Source of the DNA: an uncultured Chloroflexota bacterium
Lineage (GTDB): Bacteria; Chloroflexota; Anaerolineae; Promineifilales; Promineifilaceae
Length of the DNA stretch: 6,454 nt
Direction: 5' to 3'
Assembly: GCA_937958365.1 (NCBI GenBank)
Contig: CALFEW010000462.1
Location: 1 to 6,454 of the forward strand
Part shown: positions 1 through 6,059 of the stretch, one piece after another
Position numbering within the stretch: position 1 is the stretch's first letter
Layout: each line of letters opens with the position of its first letter
The notes under the pieces: model-generated
What the model was told of the DNA's origin: nothing
Database searches by the model: none
Seen by the model: the letters and a program-made list of their open reading frames with translations, nothing else
Made by a program: the position numbers and the translations under genes

Positions 1-1
1 G

Positions 2-46
2 CTGCCAGCCCCGGTCTTTAGCATCACGGCCGAATTGCAGGCGTAG
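2..46 (+). pseudogene. xpb: upstream remnant of XPB helicase frame, ending at in-frame TAG
   Basis: Reading in the frame of the downstream helicase, positions 2-43 encode LPAPVFSITAELQA, followed by TAG at 44-46 and then RRLGLTATL. Bacterial XPB proteins have a stretch of the type PVF-x-x-TA-x-x-Q-x-(R/K)-RRLGLTATL just before and through motif III, so the frame is conserved on both sides of the stop. This is a single nonsense codon replacing a basic residue, not a frameshift. The gene begins upstream of the window. The Walker A and DEAH motifs would lie there and cannot be checked. A true mutation, an assembly or sequencing error, or stop-codon readthrough are all possible. Confidence 0.7.
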
Positions 47-52
47 CGGCGG

Positions 53-757
53 TTGGGGTTAACGGCGACGTTGGTACGGGAAGACGGCCGTCAGGAAGAT
101 GTTTTCTCGCTCATCGGCCCCAAGAAATATGACGTTCCCTGGAAAGATTTAGAGCGCCAGGGCTGGATAGCCACCGCCGATGTCGTCGAGGTACGCATTC
201 CCTTGCCCCACGAGATCCGCATAGAATACGCCACCGCCGAAGACCGCGACAAATACCGCATCGCCGCCGAAAACAAAGATAAATTCAAAATTTTGGATGA
301 ACTGCTCATCAAACACCGCCACGACCAGGTACTCATCATCGGCATGTACCTGGACCAGTTGGAGAAAGTGTCCCGGCGCTACAACGCGCCGCTGATCACC
401 GGCAAAACGGCCGTGAAGCAGCGGCAGGAGCTGTACGCCAAATTTAAGACGGGCGAAATTCCGCTGCTCATTGTGTCGAAGGTGGGCAATTTTGCCGTAG
501 ACCTGCCCAACGCCAACGTGATGGTGCAAATTAGCGGTATGTTTGGCAGCCGCCAGGAAGAAGCGCAGCGGCTCGGCCGTATTTTGCGCCCCCACGATAA
601 CCAGATGGCCCACTTTTACACTCTGGTCACCAAAGACACGGTAGACCAGCAGTACAGCGCCAACCGGCAGCTTTTCCTGACGGAGCAGGGCTACCAATAC
701 ACCATTTTGTATGAAGATGAGGTGGCGGATTACCGACCGGCCGTCTTAAACGCTTAG
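53..757 (+). CDS. xpb: XPB/ERCC3-type DNA repair helicase, C-terminal part
   Basis: This is the C-terminal part of an SF2 helicase of the XPB (RAD25/ERCC3) family, an ATP-dependent 3'-5' DNA translocase linked to nucleotide excision repair and duplex opening. Motif III is visible as GLTATL at the very start, followed by the XPB-typical VREDGRQEDVFSLIGPK and DVPWKDLERQGWIA. The RecA2 domain follows: VLIIGMYLDQL, then GKTAVKQRQELYAKFKTG, motif V around VSKVGNFAVDLPNANV, and motif VI QEEAQRLGRILRP with the arginine-finger region. The C-terminal tail (KDTVDQQYSANRQLFLTEQG) is also family-typical, so the 3' end is intact. Position 53 is TTG and is only the first possible start after the in-frame TAG at 44-46. 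It is probably not a native start, since a product from here would lack Walker A and Walker B. The gene leads an operon with the two helicase-associated genes downstream. Confidence 0.9.
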   Translation: MGLTATLVREDGRQEDVFSLIGPKKYDVPWKDLERQGWIATADVVEVRIPLPHEIRIEYATAEDRDKYRIAAENKDKFKILDELLIKHRHDQVLIIGMYLDQLEKVSRRYNAPLITGKTAVKQRQELYAKFKTGEIPLLIVSKVGNFAVDLPNANVMVQISGMFGSRQEEAQRLGRILRPHDNQMAHFYTLVTKDTVDQQYSANRQLFLTEQGYQYTILYEDEVADYRPAVLNA

Positions 758-792
758 GCGAGTTGGTTGGGACCAATTGTAACTCAAAATAT

Positions 793-3129
793 ATGGCAAC
801 ATTAGAAACGCTAACCGAAAAAGACCTTAAGCAGGTTGTCAACAGTAGTTCCCTGAAAAAAGCCAGGAGCTATATGCGACGGGTGAATAAAGGAGTGCGC
901 CACGGCCGTTCCCTGCGCGCTGAAGTTCGGGGCAGCCAGACCTACGCGGTGGAAATTAACGTGGCCGAAGACGGCATCCATGCGGCTTGCAGTTGCCCCT
1001 ACAATTATGCCGGCTACTGCAAACATATCGGCGCGGTGCTGCTGCTGTGGCTGGAATCGCCGGGCAGCTTTACCGTTGAGCAGTCCGCGCCCGCCGCCAC
1101 CCAGAGCGTGATTGATACGATTGCCATTGAGCCACCGGCAACGGCCGTTCCCGCCCAGCCACCCTTCTGGCTCACTACCCCCTTCGCCACGCGCCAGCAG
1201 CAAGATACGCAAAATCTGTACACCTGGCTCGACGCCAGTTATGTTGTGCCCGACTTGCGCCAGTTGGCAAAAGAGCAGGGCTGGACCATCAACGGCACAC
1301 GCAAGGCCGACATCATCCAGCAAATTATCCAACAAATCACCCAGCCAGACATCGCCCTCAAGAGCCTGCGCAGCCTGGACAGCGAGCATCGGCAAGTATT
1401 GGATGCGATGGCTGTCCTACACCCGGCCCTGCCATACCGGATAGAACATCTAACGGCCGTGGCGCAACAGTGGGGACCGTTAACCACATACAAAACAACC
1501 GACGTCTATGTCCAACATTTGTATCGCAAGGGGTTAGCCATCCGCGGATCTGTCGTCCAAACGTACCCCCCACAGAACTCCTTTATTCCTAAAAGCGTAC
1601 ACCGCGCGCTGCCGCCATTGTTAGCCAACCGTGTCTCGGAAATGAGCCTGCCAGAGCATACAGACAGTCGTTACCAGTTGGGGCAGCCGGGGTTGTTTTT
1701 GCAGCGCTTCCAGCAAATTCTCCTCTTGCTGGACCAAAACAGCCCGCCGCTGCGCCCGCCCATGCCCCGTCCCCACCTGGAAAAATTCCACGAATTTTTG
1801 CGCGAATGGGATTATGTGCCGGAAGAGATCAAACAGGCGCAGCAGGCCAACAAGCTCAAAGCCCCCGATCCCAAACAGAGTTTCACGGTGCCGCCGCCGC
1901 AACCGGCGCTGCCCGATGAAACTATCGTCCGTCTGGCGCCATTGGCCGGCGATGAGGCACAGTTGAACTTTATCTACCACCTGCTGCTGGCAGCCGGCCT
2001 GTTGCAGCCGGGCAGTCCGGTAACGGTGTGGCGTAAGGTGAAGGAACAGTTTTTCCAGCAGGATGAGGCGACGCAGTGGGCGATTTTGGCGCGGACCTAT
2101 TTCTCCACGATTATGCCCTGGAGCGAAATGTGGCTGGCATTGGCGGAACGGCCGTCGTTACAGCTCAAGCGCACCCAAAGACTTTACTATCGCACAACCA
2201 AACCACAAGAACTTTATGGCATATTAACCTTTTTCCGCGCCCAGGCGCTGCACCTGTTGGCCGGCCTGCCCGACGACCGCTGGCTCAATCTGCGCGAAGT
2301 GACCGATTTACTGCATCCCGTCTGGACCCGTTTTGACGCCTGGAGTTTGACTCCCACTCTATACAGCGGCGACACTCGTCCCGAATGGTTTCTGGCCGAT
2401 AACGGCCGTCTCCTGGACACCACCGCCAACAAAGCCGACTGGGACATCGCCCAGGGCGCATTCATCCGGCACGTCATTCAAGGGCCGCTGCACTGGCTGG
2501 GGCTGGCCGACATCAGCATGGAAAACGGCCAACTGGTCGCTTTCCGGCTGCACGGCCTGAGCGATCTCTTTTTTGACAAGGTGGAAGCTATTCCGCTGGC
2601 CGGAACTGCGGGTGGGCCAACGACAACGGCCGTTTCCCCACCCCCGCCCACCGACGCTGTTACCATCGCAGGGAACGCCATCTTCATAACGCCAACGGCC
2701 GTAGGCGCCCAGACCCACAGCTACCTGGACAAACTCGCCCAACTGGAAGAAGCCGCCCCGACCCGCTTTACCTATCGGTTGTCCACCGCCGCCGTCCATG
2801 AAGCATTCGAGAGCGGCCAGACCCTGGACCAGTTAATCATCGGCTGGCAGCAATGCCTGCCCATCGCCATGCCCGACGCTATCCGGCAGCAGCTTATCGC
2901 CTGGTGGAATGCCTACGGGCAGGTACGGCTGTATGAACACGTCACCGTCATCGAATTTGGCGACGAATACGCGCTGGCCGAGATGAAAGCCGCCACCTCG
3001 CTGGAAAAACACCTGGTCGCCGAAATCTCACCCACAATGGTCATCATCCACGCCAACGCGATAGACACCCTGGTGGCCGAACTGGAAAAAGCAGGCTACA
3101 CGCCTAAAAAGTCAGACAAAATTGAGTAG
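793..3129 (+). CDS. SWIM zinc-finger, XPB-associated protein with C-terminal XPB/Ssl2-like domain
   Basis: A 778-residue protein, probably cytoplasmic, with no signal peptide or membrane segment seen. Near the N-terminus is a SWIM zinc finger: Cys66-x-Cys68, seven residues, Cys76-x-His78 (CSCPYNYAGYCKH), a fold used for DNA or protein binding. Residues about 150-180 (PDLRQLAKEQGW, then GTRKADIIQQI) resemble a SAP-type DNA-binding helix pair, followed by a likely winged-helix region to about 255. Proline-rich linkers occur near residues 365-380 and 605-620. The C-terminal 150 residues match the Helicase_C_3 / XPB-Ssl2 N-terminal-like pattern (YRLS at 661-664, MP at 693-694, WW at 704-705, then D724). 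It resembles mycobacterial Rv0862c, encoded next to XPB, plus an added SWIM finger. I infer a partner of XPB. I chose ATG 793 (MATLETLTEKDL). An in-frame TTG at 763 would add ten residues, and neither has a convincing ribosome binding site. The gap from the xpb stop is 35 nt. Confidence 0.8.
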   Translation: MATLETLTEKDLKQVVNSSSLKKARSYMRRVNKGVRHGRSLRAEVRGSQTYAVEINVAEDGIHAACSCPYNYAGYCKHIGAVLLLWLESPGSFTVEQSAPAATQSVIDTIAIEPPATAVPAQPPFWLTTPFATRQQQDTQNLYTWLDASYVVPDLRQLAKEQGWTINGTRKADIIQQIIQQITQPDIALKSLRSLDSEHRQVLDAMAVLHPALPYRIEHLTAVAQQWGPLTTYKTTDVYVQHLYRKGLAIRGSVVQTYPPQNSFIPKSVHRALPPLLANRVSEMSLPEHTDSRYQLGQPGLFLQRFQQILLLLDQNSPPLRPPMPRPHLEKFHEFLREWDYVPEEIKQAQQANKLKAPDPKQSFTVPPPQPALPDETIVRLAPLAGDEAQLNFIYHLLLAAGLLQPGSPVTVWRKVKEQFFQQDEATQWAILARTYFSTIMPWSEMWLALAERPSLQLKRTQRLYYRTTKPQELYGILTFFRAQALHLLAGLPDDRWLNLREVTDLLHPVWTRFDAWSLTPTLYSGDTRPEWFLADNGRLLDTTANKADWDIAQGAFIRHVIQGPLHWLGLADISMENGQLVAFRLHGLSDLFFDKVEAIPLAGTAGGPTTTAVSPPPPTDAVTIAGNAIFITPTAVGAQTHSYLDKLAQLEEAAPTRFTYRLSTAAVHEAFESGQTLDQLIIGWQQCLPIAMPDAIRQQLIAWWNAYGQVRLYEHVTVIEFGDEYALAEMKAATSLEKHLVAEISPTMVIIHANAIDTLVAELEKAGYTPKKSDKIE

Positions 3130-3134
3130 AAATT

Positions 3135-3138
3135 GGAG
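3135..3138 (+). promoter_or_regulatory. ribosome binding site for the second helicase-associated gene
   Basis: GGAG lies 8 nt before the GTG at 3147, within the 17-nt gap after the preceding stop. It supports GTG 3147 over the next in-frame ATG at 3204. The ATG at 3139 opens only five codons in another frame (ATG GCA GAG TGG GCA TAA) and is not a gene start. Confidence 0.6.
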
Positions 3139-3146
3139 ATGGCAGA

Positions 3147-5513
3147 GTGGGCATAAAGCGTCTGTTTGATTACCTGACTAAAGAACCTTTCGACCAGGCA
3201 GCTATGAATAGAGAGATTGCCACGCTTCTGGACAGCTACAACAGCAACACCCTCTGGGACATGGCTCGCGCGGCGCAGTTGCCGGGTACAGTGGGCAAAA
3301 AACTGGGCAAAGATGCTGTGTTGGCGCTTCTGAAGCAGGAATTCTTCAAGCCGGAGCGCATTGAAGCCGCCTACAAGCGTCTGACAAAAACAGAGCGCGA
3401 TGTGCTGAACCGGCTGCTGCTGCATAACGGCCAAATTTCCAGCCGCTTGTTTGCGCGAGAATTGCTCCGCGCCGGGCTGGTGACGGAAGCGCCGCCGCCC
3501 CCAAAACCGAAGAAAAACGATTATTGGTCCAGGGAGGGGCAGTCTGTTTACGGCCGTTCCGTCACCCACGTGGGCAGCCCCATCAACGCCAAATCTACCA
3601 TTTATGAAGACGTCATCGCGCGCCTGACCCTGCAAGGGCTGGTCTTTAGCGAAGGAACCGATACCAACACCGGCGGTACGAGTTACAAATTACAGTTCCA
3701 TCCTGGCAATACCTTATATATTCCGGCGTTTGTCAGCCGCTATTTGCCGAAGCCTGAACCGATACCCGTTGTAGTCAACCAGTGGCAGCCGTCCCATAGG
3801 CTGCATGGCGATCCACAGCTATTTCTGCGCGACCTGTACCTCTATTGGGACACGGTGCGCCGCAGCCCGATGGACATGATCCAGTCGGGTTTTGTGGGCA
3901 AACGGGGTCTGAAGCAACTGAATGCCGCCTTGCTGAACCCCGACCCCACCCTGGACAGCGTTAAACAAGAAGACGAGACCGAACGCCTGTATTTGCTGCG
4001 CCAGATATTGCAGGAACTCAAGCTGGTGAAAGCGCAAAACGGGTTATTAGCAACGACGGCAAAAAGCAGCCACGTCATCCCGGATTTTTGGCAGAAAACA
4101 TTGGCGGAACAGGTGACGGCCGTTCTCGCCGCCTGGCGCAACTTGCCGAACCCTTTTCGTTTTGCCGATAAACGAGCCTACTACCAGTTTACGCCGAATA
4201 CGCGGCAGGCGAGTCAGATGCTGCTCAACACCCTGGCCAAGATGCCCGCCAATGCCTGGATCGAGTTGGAGGATGTACTGACCGGGCTGCAAGAAGAGAA
4301 TGAAAATTTTCTTTTTAACGAGCGCAGCTACATCCAAAGTGGGCGAAGCTATCATTATGGCAGCAAAGGCCAGCTTCTGGTGGAAATGGACAAGCTGGAA
4401 AAACTGTTTATCGCTGAAGTAACCACCCGGTTTCTGCTGCAAATGGGGTTGGTGGAAGTAGGCTACAACAACCCGCCCACCAATCCTGCGAATTGGCACG
4501 CCTGCCGACTGACGCCGCTGGGAACGGCCGTTTTGCACAACCAATCCTTCCCCGATGACAATGCTGTCACCGGTCAGGTCATCATTCAGCCCAATTTCCA
4601 GATTTTGGCAATGGGGCCTGTGCCGTTAAACGTGCTGGCGCAGCTTGACCTGTTCGCCGAGCGGCAAAAGGTTGACCGGAGCGCTTTTGAATACCACCTC
4701 TCCCGTCAATCCATCTACGCCGCGCAGCAGATGGGCTTTGCTGTGGCCGAGGTGCAGCGCTTCCTGGAAACAGTCACGCCCCACGATTTGCCGCAAAACA
4801 TCCGCCGTTCGCTGGACGAATGGGCTGCCCACCATGATCGCATTGTCTTTCGGCCCAATGTCACGCTGTTGCAAGCGGCCGACGAGGCGCTGCTGGAACA
4901 ACTGTTGACCGGACCGGAAACCGGCAAGCTGCTGGCGCGACCGGTGAGCAATCAGGTGGCCCTGGTGAAGAGCAAGCAGCAAACCAGACTGATGAGCGCC
5001 TTGCATGAAGCGGGTCTGCTGCCGGCGGTGGCCGGAGCAAATCCCGAATCGGCGGACAAAAGCGTGGTGGTGGATGAAAACGGCCGTATCCAACCCGTTC
5101 ACGCCGTACCCAGCCTGCACTTGCGCGGGCGGCTGGCTCCTTTTGCCCTAGAAGCAGAAGGCGGCTGGCAGCTTACCGCCGAAAGCGTGCGCCGCGCCGG
5201 GGGCAGCAAACAAAAAGTGCAAACGGTTGTGGCCGAATTGGGCAAATTGAATCGGGGGCCACTGCCCAACCACCTGGTGACGCAAATACGCGCCTGGGGC
5301 GGCTATTATGGCAACGCCACCATAGGTACAATGACCCTGTTTGAATTCCGCGACCGTGAGGCGCTGGCGGAACTGCGCGAACTGCCAGAGCTAAAAGAGA
5401 TGCTCCAACCTTTCGCTGCCGGGGATCGGGCGCTGGCGGTGGTGGCGGAAGAACAGGTCACGGCCGTTCAAGCCATTCTAGCGCGCTTAGGCGTCCAGAC
5501 CGTTACCCGGTAA
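3147..5513 (+). CDS. XPB-associated protein with two tandem XPB/Ssl2-like C-terminal domains
   Basis: A 788-residue, probably cytoplasmic protein of the helicase-associated (Rv0862c-like, Helicase_C_3) type. Residues about 33-64 (NTLWDMARAAQL, then KLGKDAVLALLKQ) resemble a SAP-like helix pair. Residues about 70-105 (LTKTERDVLNRLLLHNGQ) look like a winged helix, and about 225-265 match the helicase-associated middle region (SPMDMIQSGFVGKRGLKQL). The first C-terminal module starts at about 475 with the family hallmark GQVIIQPNFQILA, then YHLS (516-519), LP (548-549) and W559. A second module follows at about 657-785 with WQLT (674-677), LP (706-707) and W717. It looks like a paralogue of the gene just upstream, but lacks the SWIM finger and has the extra C-terminal module. 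It starts at GTG 3147 with a GGAG 8 nt upstream and lies 17 nt after the previous stop, so co-translation is likely. Its role is inferred: a DNA-binding or regulatory partner of XPB. No enzymatic motif is seen. Confidence 0.8.
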   Translation: MGIKRLFDYLTKEPFDQAAMNREIATLLDSYNSNTLWDMARAAQLPGTVGKKLGKDAVLALLKQEFFKPERIEAAYKRLTKTERDVLNRLLLHNGQISSRLFARELLRAGLVTEAPPPPKPKKNDYWSREGQSVYGRSVTHVGSPINAKSTIYEDVIARLTLQGLVFSEGTDTNTGGTSYKLQFHPGNTLYIPAFVSRYLPKPEPIPVVVNQWQPSHRLHGDPQLFLRDLYLYWDTVRRSPMDMIQSGFVGKRGLKQLNAALLNPDPTLDSVKQEDETERLYLLRQILQELKLVKAQNGLLATTAKSSHVIPDFWQKTLAEQVTAVLAAWRNLPNPFRFADKRAYYQFTPNTRQASQMLLNTLAKMPANAWIELEDVLTGLQEENENFLFNERSYIQSGRSYHYGSKGQLLVEMDKLEKLFIAEVTTRFLLQMGLVEVGYNNPPTNPANWHACRLTPLGTAVLHNQSFPDDNAVTGQVIIQPNFQILAMGPVPLNVLAQLDLFAERQKVDRSAFEYHLSRQSIYAAQQMGFAVAEVQRFLETVTPHDLPQNIRRSLDEWAAHHDRIVFRPNVTLLQAADEALLEQLLTGPETGKLLARPVSNQVALVKSKQQTRLMSALHEAGLLPAVAGANPESADKSVVVDENGRIQPVHAVPSLHLRGRLAPFALEAEGGWQLTAESVRRAGGSKQKVQTVVAELGKLNRGPLPNHLVTQIRAWGGYYGNATIGTMTLFEFRDREALAELRELPELKEMLQPFAAGDRALAVVAEEQVTAVQAILARLGVQTVTR

Positions 5514-5602
5514 CAGTATTCAGATAACCCTCATACTCGTCTTCGGTATTCCGTAGGGCGTTACTCCTGGTAAGAAACGAAAATCGAATAACTCACAGAA
5601 CT

Positions 5603-5637
5603 GAGATTGGAGATTGGTTCAATCTCCAATCTCTTTT
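5603..5637 (+). terminator. Rho-independent terminator after the XPB operon
   Basis: A perfect 13-bp inverted repeat, GAGATTGGAGATT (5603-5615) and AATCTCCAATCTC (5621-5633), encloses the 5-nt loop GGTTC and is followed directly by TTTT (5634-5637). The stem is AT-richer than usual, but long and perfect. It lies 89 nt after the last operon stop. No T-run follows on the minus strand, so it acts on + strand transcripts. Each arm contains an internal near-repeat (GAGATT GGAGATT), so it could also belong to a dispersed intergenic repeat family. Confidence 0.75.
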
Positions 5638-5647
5638 AGGTTGTTTG

Positions 5648-5725
5648 ATCCGCGCTCCTCAAGGAATGGGACGCGGATGTTCGCGGATGCGGCGGATGAA
5701 TGCGGATAGTGATGGGTTATCCGCG
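5648..5725. repeat. GCGGAT direct-repeat array flanked by inverted copies
   Basis: GCGGAT occurs at 5673-5678, 5683-5688, 5692-5697 and 5702-5707, with starts 10, 9 and 10 bp apart, close to one helical turn. Inverted copies ATCCGCG flank the set at 5648-5654 and 5719-5725. They can form two hairpins: ATCCGCG 5648-5654 with CGCGGAT 5672-5678, and GCGGATA 5702-5708 with TATCCGC 5718-5724 (9-nt loop). It could be an operator-like array or a dispersed intergenic repeat. The function is unknown. Confidence 0.6.
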
Positions 5726-5793
5726 ATAATTGGCCGTATTGGCGTTTGGGCGCGCTTCATTCATCAATCTGCACACATCGTGTTTGGTCAGGT

Positions 5794-5854
5794 AGGATAT
5801 AGATAGGAAGTAGTTAGGAAGTAGTTAGGTAGTAGTTAGGGAGTAGTTAGGGAG
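5794..5854. repeat. 11-bp tandem repeat, consensus AGGNAGTAGTT
   Basis: Four full units run head to tail: AGGAAGTAGTT (5805-5815 and 5816-5826), AGGTAGTAGTT (5827-5837) and AGGGAGTAGTT (5838-5848). They differ only at position 4 (A, A, T, G). A degenerate unit precedes them (AGGATATAGAT, 5794-5804) and a partial unit AGGGAG follows (5849-5854). The 11-bp period places each copy on about the same face of the helix. It is non-coding. Replication slippage is the simplest origin. Confidence 0.8.
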
Positions 5855-5898
5855 CGTGCGGCGATTTCTGGTTTTTTGTGTCCATGTAGGCCCATTCC

Positions 5899-5926
5899 GG
5901 GGGGGATTGGTGGGTGGAAAGGGGGG
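5899..5926 (+). other. potential G-quadruplex
   Basis: A run of seven G (5899-5905), a GGG (5912-5914) and a run of six G (5921-5926), with short intervening segments, fit the G3+N1-7 quadruplex pattern on the + strand (loops G, ATTGGT, TGGAAA). It lies about 135 nt before the next start codon. Whether it folds in the cell is unknown, and it may be upstream of that gene's transcription start. Confidence 0.45.
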
Positions 5927-5981
5927 CGATAGCTGCCGGGTTTGGTACTTTTGTCTCATGAAGAAATGGTGACATTATTCC

Positions 5982-6011
5982 ATGACAAACGGGCCTTGTG
6001 TATGTTATCTT
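5982..6011 (+). promoter_or_regulatory. weak candidate sigma70-type promoter
   Basis: ATGACA (5982-5987, five of six matches to TTGACA) is followed 18 nt later by TATCTT (6006-6011, four of six to TATAAT). It is placed suitably before the start codon at 6060, but the -10 box is poor and similar matches arise by chance. Confidence 0.2.
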
Positions 6012-6059
6012 TGAGGGCGTGATTTCAGTTGGAAAAAGGAAACGGCCGTTCACCCAATC

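Larger units (their letters stand above)
84..6049. repeat. dispersed palindrome ACGGCCGT, 15 exact copies
   Basis: Exact copies start at 84, 407, 902, 1141, 1453, 2148, 2402, 2626, 2695, 3550, 4116, 4524, 5080, 5460 and 6042. Several extend to the 10-mer AACGGCCGTT (1140, 2625, 4523, 6041). Of 19 CGGCCG hexamers that I count, 15 carry the flanking A and T. Near misses are at 26, 573 and 737. Within genes the motif is read in all three frames: Thr-Ala-Val eight times, x-Gly-Arg five times, Arg-Pro once. One copy is intergenic. Selection therefore acts on the DNA, not the protein. It resembles the cyanobacterial HIP1 phenomenon. Confidence 0.85.
5514..6059. other. gene-free, repeat-rich intergenic region
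   Basis: I find no credible coding frame here. It holds, in order, a + strand terminator (5603-5637), a GCGGAT array with inverted flanks (5648-5725), an 11-bp tandem repeat (5794-5854), a G-run cluster (5899-5926) and a weak promoter candidate (5982-6011). An ACGGCCGT palindrome lies at 6042-6049. Positions 5514-5602 and about 5728-5793 show nothing I can name. The region separates the XPB operon from a new + strand gene. Confidence 0.7.

Noticed and set aside
149..697. Minus strand 182-codon frame opposite xpb
   Set aside because: It is a complement shadow of a strongly conserved helicase sequence.
3139..3156. ATG at 3139 as start of the second helicase-associated gene
   Set aside because: It is out of frame and stops after five codons. 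GTG 3147 has a well-spaced GGAG.
5648..5854. CRISPR array
   Set aside because: The repeats are 6-11 bp, with no 25-40 bp repeats or spacers of even length, and no cas genes are in view.
5952..5987. Imperfect inverted repeat TGTCTCATG / CATGACA as an operator
   Set aside because: The arms pair only if a 2-nt insertion is allowed, which is too weak to separate from chance.
5847..6053. Minus strand 68-codon open frame in the intergenic region
   Set aside because: It crosses the G-run cluster and the end of the tandem repeat, has no recognisable domain, and its composition is explained by the complement of low-complexity DNA.
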